Shown here: positions 36,499 to 44,135 of the stretch, in pieces
Numbering within the stretch: the stretch's first letter is position 1
Layout: each line of letters opens with the position of its first letter
Assembly (NCBI GenBank): GCA_026003195.1
Contig: BPGU01000003.1
Span: 536,763-600,762, forward strand
Reading direction: 5' to 3'
Source of the DNA: Armatimonadota bacterium
Lineage (GTDB): Bacteria; Armatimonadota; HRBIN16
Length of the DNA stretch: 64,000 nt
Notes under the pieces: model-generated
Database searches by the model: none
The model's input: the letters and a program-made list of their open reading frames with translations, nothing else
Told to the model about the DNA's origin: nothing
Translations under genes and position numbers: made by a program

Positions 36499-37776
36499 CT
36501 ACCTCCCATCCCTTGAAAGTGTCTCCAGCACCGCTACCGCCTCCTCCGGACTGGCAACCACCTGCGCCCCATTCGCTTTCAACCGCTCGATCATCTCCAA
36601 CGCCTGCCCGCCGGTAAAGTCGCGCTCCTGCCAGTTGCAGTCCGCCAGCAGCACCCGTTTGCCCGCCCGTTGCGCCTCCTCCACTGCCTGCAGGTTGGCG
36701 AGGTTGCCGTATCCAAACGCTACCGGCGCAACCAGTATCGCCTCCACCTCCGCCAGCGCATCACGCAACAGCACCAGACTCTCCGACGAGATAGGCGTGA
36801 ACGGCGCCTCCGTGATGACCTCCGCGCCCAGCTCCTGGGCGATTTCTTCGTCGCTATCCAGCAGGTGCAGAACGCCCACTGAGAGGTGCCACCCCGTCCG
36901 CGCCAGCGCGCCGATCCATGCTGCGCCTGTGCCCCCTCCGCACACGATATGTACCCGCCTGCCGTTGCCTGCCTGCGCCTCTACGTGCTGCAGGGTGCGC
37001 GGTAGCACATGCGGACGCCCCGTCGCCGGGTTCACCCGTACCCAGGCGTCCAGACCGAACACACGAGCCAGCAAGGCGGGTGTAATCACCTCTGAGGGCG
37101 TACCGTCTGCCACCATCTGTCCCTGTCGAAGCACAATCAGTCGGTCGCAGAACTCAGAAGCAAGGTTGATGTCGTGCAGAGCCGCCAGCACCGTCAGCCC
37201 CTCCTCACGGTTCAGCTGGCGCAGTAGAGAGAGCGTGCCCACCTGATGCGCCACATCCAGATGCGTCAACGGTTCGTCCAGGAGCAGCAGAGGCGTCTCT
37301 TGCGCTAAGCCGCGCGCCAGCACCACCCGTTGCCTCTCTCCGCCGCTCAGCGTGCTGAAAGCTCGCTCCGCCAGAGACAGGCTATCTGTCCGTTCCATCG
37401 CTCGTCGAGTCGCCCGCAGGTCTTCTACACGTTCTTTACCCCACCAGCCGATATAAGGTGCGCGTCCCAGCAGCACCACCTCCCACGCGGTGAAGCCGAA
37501 CGCCACCTCCTCGCGCTGAGGCACAAACGCCAGCCTTTGCGCCACCTCCTTCGCGCGCAGCTGGCTCAGAGGTTTTCCCTCCAGCCACACCTGTCCCCTT
37601 TGCGGTTTCAGCACCCCGCTGAGCACGCGCAACAGCGTGGACTTGCCGCTGCCGTTCGGTCCCAGCAAGCCCACCATCTCCCCGCGCCACAGACGCAGCT
37701 GGATGCCCTTCAGCACAGGTGTTGTGCCGTATCCCGCCCAGACATCTTCCGCACGTATCAGTTCCGTGTTTTCCAT
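36499..37776 (-). CDS. ABC transporter ATPase (BtuD/FecE type) with extra Rossmann-like C-terminal domain
   Basis: A 425-residue protein. The ATPase half has Walker A GPNGSGKST, Q-loop VPQRE, signature LSGGERQR, Walker B LLLLDEP and switch His ALHD; it resembles the metal-chelate (cobalamin, heme, ferric siderophore) importers. Residues about 265-425 form a second alpha/beta domain (HIVCGGGTGAAWIGALARTG, VLLADCNW) of unknown role, known in some BtuD-like proteins. No permease or binding protein is nearby. ATG 37776 has no good ribosome site; an upstream start is possible. It shares a divergent region with the HAF gene and is followed after 3 nt by the phage portal gene. Confidence 0.85.
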   Translation of the reverse strand: MENTELIRAEDVWAGYGTTPVLKGIQLRLWRGEMVGLLGPNGSGKSTLLRVLSGVLKPQRGQVWLEGKPLSQLRAKEVAQRLAFVPQREEVAFGFTAWEVVLLGRAPYIGWWGKERVEDLRATRRAMERTDSLSLAERAFSTLSGGERQRVVLARGLAQETPLLLLDEPLTHLDVAHQVGTLSLLRQLNREEGLTVLAALHDINLASEFCDRLIVLRQGQMVADGTPSEVITPALLARVFGLDAWVRVNPATGRPHVLPRTLQHVEAQAGNGRRVHIVCGGGTGAAWIGALARTGWHLSVGVLHLLDSDEEIAQELGAEVITEAPFTPISSESLVLLRDALAEVEAILVAPVAFGYGNLANLQAVEEAQRAGKRVLLADCNWQERDFTGGQALEMIERLKANGAQVVASPEEAVAVLETLSRDGR

Positions 37777-37779
37777 TGC

Positions 37780-37808
37780 TTGACAGGTCGGACGCCCGAT
37801 ACTATACT
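37780..37808 (+). promoter_or_regulatory. Consensus sigma-70 promoter of the HAF gene
   Basis: Perfect TTGACA (37780-37785), 17-bp spacer, then TATACT (37803-37808). The start would be near 37815, about 55 nt before the HAF ATG. The -35 box lies 4 bp from the start of the divergent ABC ATPase gene, so the promoter regions overlap. Confidence 0.8.
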
Positions 37809-37821
37809 GGCTCTGTGATGC

Positions 37822-37842
37822 CCCGTCGCAAAGACGGGTTTT
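37822..37842 (+). promoter_or_regulatory. Terminator-like hairpin in the HAF leader
   Basis: CCCGTC (37822-37827) pairs with GACGGG (37833-37838) around a GCAAA loop, followed by TTTT (37839-37842). It lies between the predicted start and the GGAAAGGAGG ribosome site. It could be an attenuator or an RNA-stabilising hairpin. Confidence 0.45.
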
Positions 37843-37869
37843 CAGATACCGGAAAGGAGGAAAAGCGAG

Positions 37870-39372
37870 ATGTTTCGTCCCCACACCCTTTACGTCTTCG
37901 CCTGCGCGTTCTCCTTCGCGCTGTGCCTCTCCGCCGCCCATGCCCAGTACACCATCACCGACCTGGGCGCAATCACCGCTAACGGTCAGAGCCGAGGCTA
38001 CGGCATCAACAATCTGGGCGAGGTCACCGGCTGGTCGGATGGACGTGCCTTCTTCTGGACAGGCGGTGTGATGATTGACCTGGGGGTATTGTCGGGTACT
38101 GCCAGTGAAGGACGCGATGTGAACGACCTCGGACAGGTGGTTGGCTGGAGTGATACCGCACAGGCTCGTCACGCCTTTATCTGGCGGGATGTCAACGGCA
38201 ACCGCCAGTCCGACCCCGGCGAGATGGTTGACCTGCGCCCTATTCCCAACACCTATCAGGGTCGCGCGTACGGAATCAACAACGCCGCGGACGTTGCTGG
38301 CTGGTCCGCGATCAATCCCGACGGGGTGTACCACGCCTTCCGCTGGAGTTACCACTCGGGCGGCTGGTGGGACTGGTTTGATCTGGGCAACATCACCGGC
38401 AATCCTGACGAAATCAGCCTCGCCAACGACATCAACAACCTCGGGCAGGTAGTGGGAGGTTCCGGCTCAGCAGGCAGTCGGCGTGCTTTCCGCACACGAC
38501 CCTACGCCGCCATCAACCCGCTCACGGATGCCCTGCCCTACCTGCCCAACGGCACCACCGCCGAAGCCTTTGGTATCAACGACCGCGCACAGGTGGTGGG
38601 ATACTCCAACACGCGCGTGGGAACCAGCACCGTCACCCGCCCCGTGTTGTGGTCAGGCTCAACGGTGATCGATCTGGGCACGCTGGGCGGAAACACCGGG
38701 CGCGCCTATGGTATCAATCACCTGGGACACGTGGTCGGTCACTCGTACCTGTCCGACAACACTTCCATGCGCGCCTTCCTGTGGGTAGACGGCGTGCTCC
38801 GTGACCTCAACGACCTCCTGCCTGCAGGCTCTGGATGGGTACTGAACGAGGCACGCGCCATCAATAACTTCGGACAGATTACCGGCTATGGTTCACACAA
38901 CGGTATCACTCGCGCCTTCCTGATGACTCCCACACCTACGGTCGTCACCGTGAACCTGGGTGGATACGAAGGGGATTACTCCCGTTTACCCCTGCAGGTG
39001 GAAGTGCGCTCAGCGGCAACTGGCGAAACCCTGCTTTCGTTCAGCCCAAAGATGAACGCCGACGGCTCGTTCCAGCTCCTCCTTACGCCCGCCACGTATA
39101 CCCTCGCTTTCAAGGCAGACCGCTCTCTGCGCCGCATACTCACAGGCATCACCGTGCCTGCGGGAACGCTGGCGGTGAACCTTGTCAACGGCGACGCCGA
39201 CGGTGACAACGAGGTCAGCCTGTTTGACTTCGGCAAGCTGGTCAGCGCGTTCGGCAAGCTGGAAGGCGAAGAGGGTTTCGAACCCGCTGCGGACTTCGAC
39301 GGCGACGGCGAAATCAGTCTGTTTGACTTCGGCATCCTCGTGAGCAACTTCGGAGAAGTGGGAGAGGAATAA
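37870..39372 (+). CDS. Exported HAF-repeat protein with EF-hand/dockerin-like tail
   Basis: A 500-residue secreted protein with signal peptide (to SAAHA-Q, about residue 26). It is made of HAF repeats, each with a YGINNLGQVVG-like strand (for example GYGINNLGEVTGW, YGINHLGHVVGHS, GINDRAQVVGYS), predicted to form a beta-propeller-like surface. Residues 345-430 form a beta-sandwich-like region. The C-terminus has two Asp-rich DFDGDGEISLFDFG-type units (DADGDNEVSLFDFG and DFDGDGEISLFDFG), a dockerin-like calcium-binding pair seen in Armatimonadota. It may be attached to a surface scaffold or polymer. It interrupts the phage-like gene cluster. GGAAAGGAGG precedes ATG 37870. Confidence 0.86.
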   Translation: MFRPHTLYVFACAFSFALCLSAAHAQYTITDLGAITANGQSRGYGINNLGEVTGWSDGRAFFWTGGVMIDLGVLSGTASEGRDVNDLGQVVGWSDTAQARHAFIWRDVNGNRQSDPGEMVDLRPIPNTYQGRAYGINNAADVAGWSAINPDGVYHAFRWSYHSGGWWDWFDLGNITGNPDEISLANDINNLGQVVGGSGSAGSRRAFRTRPYAAINPLTDALPYLPNGTTAEAFGINDRAQVVGYSNTRVGTSTVTRPVLWSGSTVIDLGTLGGNTGRAYGINHLGHVVGHSYLSDNTSMRAFLWVDGVLRDLNDLLPAGSGWVLNEARAINNFGQITGYGSHNGITRAFLMTPTPTVVTVNLGGYEGDYSRLPLQVEVRSAATGETLLSFSPKMNADGSFQLLLTPATYTLAFKADRSLRRILTGITVPAGTLAVNLVNGDADGDNEVSLFDFGKLVSAFGKLEGEEGFEPAADFDGDGEISLFDFGILVSNFGEVGEE

Positions 39373-39384
39373 AAAGGGAAAAAA

Positions 39385-39410
39385 CCTCTCCCGCGGTAGC
39401 GCGGGAGAGG
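39385..39410. terminator. Bidirectional terminator between HAF gene and phage operon
   Basis: CCTCTCCCGCG (39385-39395) and CGCGGGAGAGG (39400-39410) form a perfect 11-bp stem with a GTAG loop. On the minus strand it is followed by T-rich sequence (complement of the A-run 39370-39384). It should end the minus-strand head-gene operon, and probably the HAF transcript as well. Confidence 0.82.
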
Positions 39411-39416
39411 GAATCT

Positions 39417-39725
39417 CTACTGGCTCCACACCGCCACCTTCACCACAGGGGTATTTCCCACTTTCAGCGTCACCACCCGCCGCACCGTGTGGTTCACTCC
39501 GTCACGGGAGAGATGGTCGCCTTCATTCAGCACCTCGTCCGCCGCCATCACCCCTGCCCACAGGGGGCGGTTGAAACCCAGCAGGTCGTCGTCGGTGAAC
39601 AGACTGCGCAACAGCCCGCTCGTCGCCACAAAAACCACCATGCGCACCGTGCGCGTACCGTTCACGAACACCTCCTCGCCATGCCGCTTCACCAGCGACC
39701 TCAGCCGTTCCGCACGCCTGGTCAT
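39417..39725 (-). CDS. Phage head-closure/stopper-like protein
   Basis: A 102-residue protein. I chose ATG 39725 with AGGTGG upstream; a GTG at 39734 has no ribosome site. It is predicted beta-rich (VFVNGTRTVRMVVFVAT, VNHTVRRVVTLKVGNTPVVKVAVW) and positioned last in the head module, directly after the connector-like protein. Head-completion or stopper proteins of tailed phages have this size and place. Assignment comes from position and length more than from sequence. Confidence 0.55.
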   Translation of the reverse strand: MTRRAERLRSLVKRHGEEVFVNGTRTVRMVVFVATSGLLRSLFTDDDLLGFNRPLWAGVMAADEVLNEGDHLSRDGVNHTVRRVVTLKVGNTPVVKVAVWSQ

Positions 39726-39734
39726 CTCCTCCAC

Positions 39735-40154
39735 CTACCAGCCCAGCATCGTCTGCTCCGAAACCTGTCGCTCGCGGTGGCGCGTGGTGGAGTACGCATA
39801 TACCGGCTTCAGGAAAGGCATGAGCCGAGCCCAACCGCGCTCCATCAACCCGTACGGGTCTCCCCAATCGGTGCGCGATGAGGGACTTTCTCCCACCCGT
39901 ACGCCGCCTGCCTCAAACGCTTCCGTCGCTCCTTCCTCACGCAACCGCTGAGCCAGAAACTCGCCTGCGATAATCTCCGTCGCTCCCCGGCTCAGAACCG
40001 CTTCCAGCGCACTGTCCGCCAGGGCGTCCGATGCCAGAGTGTATTCTATCACCGGAACCAGATCCGCAATGAGCGCGTCAATCTGTGCATCGTACGTGCC
40101 GGAAGACACCGCCGCCGTTCGCTTGACCGCATCACGTGTCACCACAATCGCCAT
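39735..40154 (-). CDS. Phage head-tail connector-like protein
   Basis: A 139-residue, mostly helical protein (AVSSGTYDAQIDALIADLVPVIEYTL, RGATEIIAGEFLAQRL) resembling the DUF1320/gp6-like connectors that follow the major capsid gene in phage head modules. ATG 40154 has AGGTGG upstream. It ends just before the stopper-like gene. Neighbours and length support the call; no diagnostic motif is present. Confidence 0.6.
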   Translation of the reverse strand: MAIVVTRDAVKRTAAVSSGTYDAQIDALIADLVPVIEYTLASDALADSALEAVLSRGATEIIAGEFLAQRLREEGATEAFEAGGVRVGESPSSRTDWGDPYGLMERGWARLMPFLKPVYAYSTTRHRERQVSEQTMLGW

Positions 40155-40167
40155 CCCCGCTCACCAC

Positions 40168-40371
40168 CTACGCTTGCTGCACCATCTGCCACTTGCGGAA
40201 GGTCTCGGCGATGTCGTCCTGCCTGCTCGCGTTAACGTCCCAAACCTCGCCTTCCTTGAACTCTACACCGAACAGCTTCGCAACGGAAGCCGCGGACACG
40301 CTGAACTTGTCGCCCTTGTCTATGTCCACCATTGTTATGTTCGTACCCACTGACTTCACGTAAACCCGCAT
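40168..40371 (-). CDS. Small phage-module protein of unknown role
   Basis: A 67-residue protein. I chose ATG 40371, with GGAGG 9 nt upstream; ATG 40380 is too close to that site. It has alternating beta and charged segments (MRVYVKSVGTNITMVDIDKGDKFSV) and a FGVEFKEGEVWDV stretch. No family is recognised. It lies between the appendage-like gene (14 nt away) and the connector-like gene (13 nt away) in the head-gene operon. Confidence 0.6.
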   Translation of the reverse strand: MRVYVKSVGTNITMVDIDKGDKFSVSAASVAKLFGVEFKEGEVWDVNASRQDDIAETFRKWQMVQQA

Positions 40372-40385
40372 CTTATCCATCCTCC

Positions 40386-41450
40386 TTACAGCGATGTGAA
40401 GCAGATGTTGCCCCTGAAGTTGCCAACAGCGGCACCGGTGTTCTTCACCTTCACACGGAAGTTCCGACTGCCCATCATTTGCAGGATAGGTGAGACGGCA
40501 TAGTAACGCTGCGCAGCGTCCGCAGTCGCGTCCGTGGACGTTCCATACCAGATAACCTGCCAGTTGCTGCCGTCCACCTGCGCCTCCAGCCACGCCGAAA
40601 ACGGCTGGTCACCCGTCACATACGCCTGCACATGGCACTGCTCCATGTAACCGTAACGACTGGAACCAGTACCTAAACTACCTGCTGCCAGCGATGAGAA
40701 TGTATCCGACGACGAGACCTGCGCGATGCTCAGTGCAGAGTTGCTGGGTGAAGCACAGAACGGTGTGTTGGTCAACCGCACAGGGATAGCCATCCCGTCC
40801 ACGTGATGCCCCAGCGCACCGGGCGGGACGATGTCTGCCAGCTGATACGCCGTCACCCGATGCACCTTCAGCGTGGACGTGCCTGCCAAACCTGCCAGCC
40901 GAACGCGGAACGGTCCAGAAGGAATACCATGCTCAATGTAGCGATACACTTCGTTCCGGACAATCTGGCTGTTAATGGAACGATATGTCCACACCGCTTC
41001 ACCGGGCCCGACGTAGATGCTGGCAAGGCGGTAGGAGTTGTTGGATGCACCAACGTTGATACCGGTCTGGTCGCTCGCTACACCACCGGCACTCATCCGC
41101 GCATCCATGTTGCTGGTGGTAGTGCCTGTTGCACCCCACTCCACGAGATTGCTGTCGTCCTGATAGAAGCCGAAGCGGAAGCTGTCGGTGGACGCGCGGG
41201 CGGTCATCGTCTCCACCACTTCTATCAGACACGGGGGCTGGAACGACTTCTTGCTGAGTAGCACAGTCCCGTTCGGTATGCTCAGTTCGCTGGAAGCAAT
41301 CGTGGGCGAACCGGACACCACTTCCCACTTCTCCGTGTCCAGCACCGCAAAATCGTCGCTCAGCCAGCAGAGTACCTGCCCACCTGCTACCGGAAAGGGC
41401 ATATCGCTTCGCACCGCCTGCCAACGTCCCATCGTATCGGTAAAACGCAA
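40386..41450 (-). CDS. Putative capsid decoration or appendage protein
   Basis: A 354-residue beta-rich protein, rich in Ser, Thr, Asn and Gly. It starts with TTG 41450, supported by AAGGAGTG upstream; an in-frame ATG lies at 41432. Residues 30-210 resemble a concanavalin/laminin-like sandwich (DDFAVLDTEKWEVVSG, FRFGFYQDDSNLVEWG) and the C-terminal part has a SAWLEAQVDGSNWQVIWYGTS region like a carbohydrate-binding module. It could coat or decorate the head. I recognise no named family. It lies in the phage head module. Confidence 0.55.
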   Translation of the reverse strand: MRFTDTMGRWQAVRSDMPFPVAGGQVLCWLSDDFAVLDTEKWEVVSGSPTIASSELSIPNGTVLLSKKSFQPPCLIEVVETMTARASTDSFRFGFYQDDSNLVEWGATGTTTSNMDARMSAGGVASDQTGINVGASNNSYRLASIYVGPGEAVWTYRSINSQIVRNEVYRYIEHGIPSGPFRVRLAGLAGTSTLKVHRVTAYQLADIVPPGALGHHVDGMAIPVRLTNTPFCASPSNSALSIAQVSSSDTFSSLAAGSLGTGSSRYGYMEQCHVQAYVTGDQPFSAWLEAQVDGSNWQVIWYGTSTDATADAAQRYYAVSPILQMMGSRNFRVKVKNTGAAVGNFRGNICFTSL

Positions 41451-41456
41451 CGTCTC

Positions 41457-41702
41457 TCACTCCTTTCTGCTTGTGACTCGTCGTGCGCCGTTCCACTGGA
41501 CCCCTGCGAGAGCCTCTTTGAGCGCCTGAAGCGCCTCGGTGTTCCCTCGCACCGCCTGCTCCAATCGCGTCAGATGCTCCTGCAAAGTCTGTTCTTGCGC
41601 CTGAATGATGCGCTCTAACGCACGTAGCGTCAGCCGCGCAAACGCCCACTGCGCCGATACCATCGCGCCGATAAGCGTCAGCACCTGAACACCGATGTCC
41701 AT
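41457..41702 (-). CDS. Small membrane/coiled-coil protein (holin- or XhlA-like)
   Basis: An 81-residue protein with ATG 41702 and GGAGG upstream. The N-terminus (VQVLTLIGAMVSAQWAFARLTLRAL) may be a membrane segment; the rest is a coiled coil (ERIIQAQEQTLQEHLTRLEQAVRGNTEALQALKEAL). Size and layout resemble hemolysin-XhlA-like or holin-partner proteins. No lysis enzyme is nearby. The role is a guess; the gene itself looks real. Confidence 0.55.
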   Translation of the reverse strand: MDIGVQVLTLIGAMVSAQWAFARLTLRALERIIQAQEQTLQEHLTRLEQAVRGNTEALQALKEALAGVQWNGARRVTSRKE

Positions 41703-41730
41703 CTCGCACCTCCTTAGCACACAATCAAAA

Positions 41731-41757
41731 CCCCTCTCCCAGTGGCTGGGAGAGGGG
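41731..41757. terminator. Terminator after the major capsid gene
   Basis: CCCCTCTCCCA (41731-41741) and TGGGAGAGGGG (41747-41757) form an 11-bp stem with a GTGGC loop. On the minus strand TTTT follows (complement of AAAA 41727-41730). It separates the capsid gene from the downstream coiled-coil gene. The stem is of the same CCTCTCCC/GGGAGAGG type as that at 39385-39410. Confidence 0.75.
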
Positions 41758-41770
41758 CAGGGAGTGAGGG

Positions 41771-42697
41771 TTAGCTGGCGTTACTACCGTACGCCGTCTG
41801 CCACAAACCGTAGCCTACTCCGTAACGCGCCCGCGCACCGTAATACACCACGTCCCTCAGAAACACGCTCTCGCTCGACGAGGGGTCCTCTAATGCCGAA
41901 AACTCCACCGGCACGTCCGACCGCTCCTGCAGAATCACCGCGCGCATCGCCCGGCTGGTATCCAGCACAAACCACTGATCGCCTGTGATATATGGACTGA
42001 CCACCAGCCGGAGCACTCCCTGCAACACGTTGCGATACGGTGTGTTGTCCCCCGTGCCCGACTTGACCACCACCACTTGCGACTCCAGTAACTCCATCGC
42101 CGTCCAGCGCAGGCGCGGTCCCACCAGCAGGGTGTCAGGCAAAATACCCAGAGGCACGCCCCGGTCGTCTTTGAACAGCATCATGCTGGAAAGAGCGTTC
42201 TGCAGGCTGTCAGGGTTCAGCGACTGGGTAGTAGCGTTACTCTGTGTGCCGCTATCGCCCTCTGAATGGGCACTGGAGAAAAGCGGTTGTCCATCATAGC
42301 ATGTCTGCGTGAAGCCATCCAGCAACGCTTTCACCACCAGATAGTCCTTGTGCCTCGCCGCCTCACGCCCCAAATCCTGCACCCTGAGCCGAATGGCTCC
42401 AATCTGCTCGTCCTCCAGCGCGCGCCGCTCCACCGCTATCGTGCTCTCCCACACCGTGTCCTGAATGGTGTAGTGATAAGCCCGCAAGCCCTTCGGCATG
42501 CGCTCGTCCACAAACTCGCGCATGGTGGGCACACTGCCCAACCAGCCGTATTTCTGCACAGGCAGCTCGGTCTGAATCACCGTGGCAATCTGCGGGTAAA
42601 TCGCCGCCTCCACCTGCCGCCGATACGCCTCAAAGAAGTCTGCTCGCAACCCCGCTTCCAGCAGAGTCCCTATCTCGCTGCGTGTAATCGCTGGCAT
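41771..42697 (-). CDS. Phage major capsid protein, Mu gpT-like
   Basis: A 308-residue protein matching the Mu-like major head subunit gpT family: N-terminal DFFEAYRRQ.., a YPQIATVIQTELPVQKYGWLGSVPTMREF stretch and DGQPLFSSAHSEGDSGTQSN, then VGPRLRWTAMELL and a SPYITGDQWFVLDTS beta strand near the C-terminus. It should assemble the icosahedral shell. ATG 42697 follows GGAGGTG. It lies 11 nt after the DUF2190 gene. Confidence 0.86.
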   Translation of the reverse strand: MPAITRSEIGTLLEAGLRADFFEAYRRQVEAAIYPQIATVIQTELPVQKYGWLGSVPTMREFVDERMPKGLRAYHYTIQDTVWESTIAVERRALEDEQIGAIRLRVQDLGREAARHKDYLVVKALLDGFTQTCYDGQPLFSSAHSEGDSGTQSNATTQSLNPDSLQNALSSMMLFKDDRGVPLGILPDTLLVGPRLRWTAMELLESQVVVVKSGTGDNTPYRNVLQGVLRLVVSPYITGDQWFVLDTSRAMRAVILQERSDVPVEFSALEDPSSSESVFLRDVVYYGARARYGVGYGLWQTAYGSNAS

Positions 42698-42708
42698 CGG
42701 TTCACCTC

Positions 42709-43122
42709 CTATCGCACCGCGTTGTCAATCCGAACCCGCGCCTGCGTCGCCGACAGCACCTCCACCACGTAACCCACCAGCTGGTTGTTGGTAGAAGTGG
42801 TAGTCAGCGTATTGTCGTCCGCCGCGTACATCGCTTGCCCCACGCTCGCCTGCGTGAAGCCACTGCCGTTGTACACATAGGTGCCACTCTTCAGAACGCG
42901 CACCGACTTCGCGCCCGCCGCGCCTCCCGTGTTATCCACACTCTCAAACGCTACCCCCACGAACACGTCACTGCTCGTGCCACTCCGCGACGGGTAGGCG
43001 TAGCCGTCGTTGCGCACGCTCACCAGCGCGCCCTTGTGGATCACCGTGTTCGCACCTACCTTGTAGCTCACCAGCTCACCCGGCTTGTCCTGCGGGTCGT
43101 ATGCACCGGTCAATGCCGCCAT
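42709..43122 (-). CDS. Capsid cement/decoration protein, DUF2190
   Basis: A 137-residue beta-rich protein with ATG 43122 after AAAGGAGG. It has the DUF2190 layout (VHKGALVSVRNDGYAYPSRSG-like, VFVGVAFESVDNTGG, VLKSGTYVYNG). Such proteins sit between the scaffold/protease and major capsid genes in many Mu-like and tailed-phage head operons, and some are capsid cements. The gene is 3 nt after the protease/scaffold gene and 11 nt before the capsid gene. Confidence 0.78.
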   Translation of the reverse strand: MAALTGAYDPQDKPGELVSYKVGANTVIHKGALVSVRNDGYAYPSRSGTSSDVFVGVAFESVDNTGGAAGAKSVRVLKSGTYVYNGSGFTQASVGQAMYAADDNTLTTTSTNNQLVGYVVEVLSATQARVRIDNAVR

Positions 43123-43125
43123 ACC

Positions 43126-43899
43126 TTACCGCCTCCTTTCCTCGCGAATGTAGCGGGCAATCTGTTCGGGCGACAGGTCGCCCCAGTATTTGCGCAGGAA
43201 CGCCTCTTCCTCCGCGCTCAGGGTATGCTCCTCCTCACCGGCAGGCGCAACCTCTCCGAAACGCACCATCGGCGGCAACGCCTCCACGAAGCGGGCAAAC
43301 ACCTCCGCGACGCTTGCGTTGCTCCCCGCGAAAGTCACTACCTGCGTGCCCTGCAAGAGCAACGTCTTCGCCATCTCGCGCACCGCAGGCGTCAGCTTCC
43401 CCTGCCGAAGCCACCTCTGCACAGTCTCCTCCACCTGACGCTCGCGCAGGGCGAACTCCGCTGCTTCCGCCCGCTGGCGCAACGCCTCCATGTCCTGTTC
43501 CAATGCGGTCACCTCCGTCAGAAATATCTCGCCTGAAAAAGCCTTCGCGCCCGTGCTCAGCAGGCGCGCATCCGACACGCGCGGCGTCGCCGTCACCGAT
43601 ACCTCCACAATGCGCTGCACGTCGGGCGTCACCGCCACGCTGATACCCCGAATGCCCAGCCGTTTCAACAACGCCTCCGCCTCCGGCAATAGTGACAGCC
43701 GTCCGAACAGCTCCTTGCCTCGCCGCCACAGCCGCTTGAGCTGCCCAATCTGCCACCCGTGCGACAGGTGCTCTACCATCAGCGGAACGGGTGTAGTGAA
43801 GCTGTCCACCAGCGACTGCAGCTGCTCTTCGCTGACCTCTAACCCCTTGTCCGGGTAGGAACCTGCCTCGAACAGTTTCGCCTCGCGCTCCACCTCCAT
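43126..43899 (-). CDS. Phage prohead protease/scaffold (Mu gpI-like)
   Basis: A 257-residue protein with ATG 43899 after GGAAGGAGG. The N-terminal half resembles Mu-type prohead proteases: AGSYPDKGLEVSEEQLQSLVDSF, PVPLMVEHLSHGWQIG (with a possible catalytic His), GIRGISVAVTPDV and SVTATPRVSDARLL. A predicted coiled coil from about 165 to 195 (EQDMEALRQRAEAAEFALRERQVEE) would be the scaffold part. It is first in the head operon. Catalytic residues were not established. Confidence 0.7.
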   Translation of the reverse strand: MEVEREAKLFEAGSYPDKGLEVSEEQLQSLVDSFTTPVPLMVEHLSHGWQIGQLKRLWRRGKELFGRLSLLPEAEALLKRLGIRGISVAVTPDVQRIVEVSVTATPRVSDARLLSTGAKAFSGEIFLTEVTALEQDMEALRQRAEAAEFALRERQVEETVQRWLRQGKLTPAVREMAKTLLLQGTQVVTFAGSNASVAEVFARFVEALPPMVRFGEVAPAGEEEHTLSAEEEAFLRKYWGDLSPEQIARYIREERRR

Positions 43900-43920
43900 T
43901 GCGCTTACCTCCTTCCACCC

Positions 43921-43949
43921 TGTACAGCAGAAAAACAGACATTTGTCAA
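43921..43949 (-). promoter_or_regulatory. Possible promoter of the head-gene operon
   Basis: On the minus strand TTGACA (43949-43944) is a perfect -35, with 17 bp to TGTACA (43926-43921), a weak -10. It lies about 22 nt upstream of the protease/scaffold ATG. Confidence 0.45.
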
Positions 43950-44135
43950 CATTTCCTTTCAGCACTCCCGCGCACCGATAGAGCCTGACCCCCACCGAGG
44001 TTTGCAGAAAATTCTCCGAAAAAGTTTCTGAAAATGCATGATTTGGCACGTATTTTGCGTAATAGAAAGTAGTAGACAAAACGGGACTTGTCGTCGTGGA
44101 GGGCGCGTACGACCACATACACACGGAGGCGAAAT

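Noticed and set aside
37811-37865. HAF leader considered as a c-di-GMP-I riboswitch because of its CGCAAAG stretch
   Set aside because: Only that loop is similar; the aptamer's other helices and conserved bases are missing and the leader is too short.
36499-38355. 618-codon version of the ABC ATPase starting at 38355
   Set aside because: The first 190 codons are antisense to the HAF gene and lack a domain; ATG 37776 begins the ABC fold properly.
43900-44135. Phage integrase, attachment site or tRNA at the edge of the head module
   Set aside because: No integrase-like ORF, no direct repeats that pair with the other edge and no tRNA-like fold were seen.
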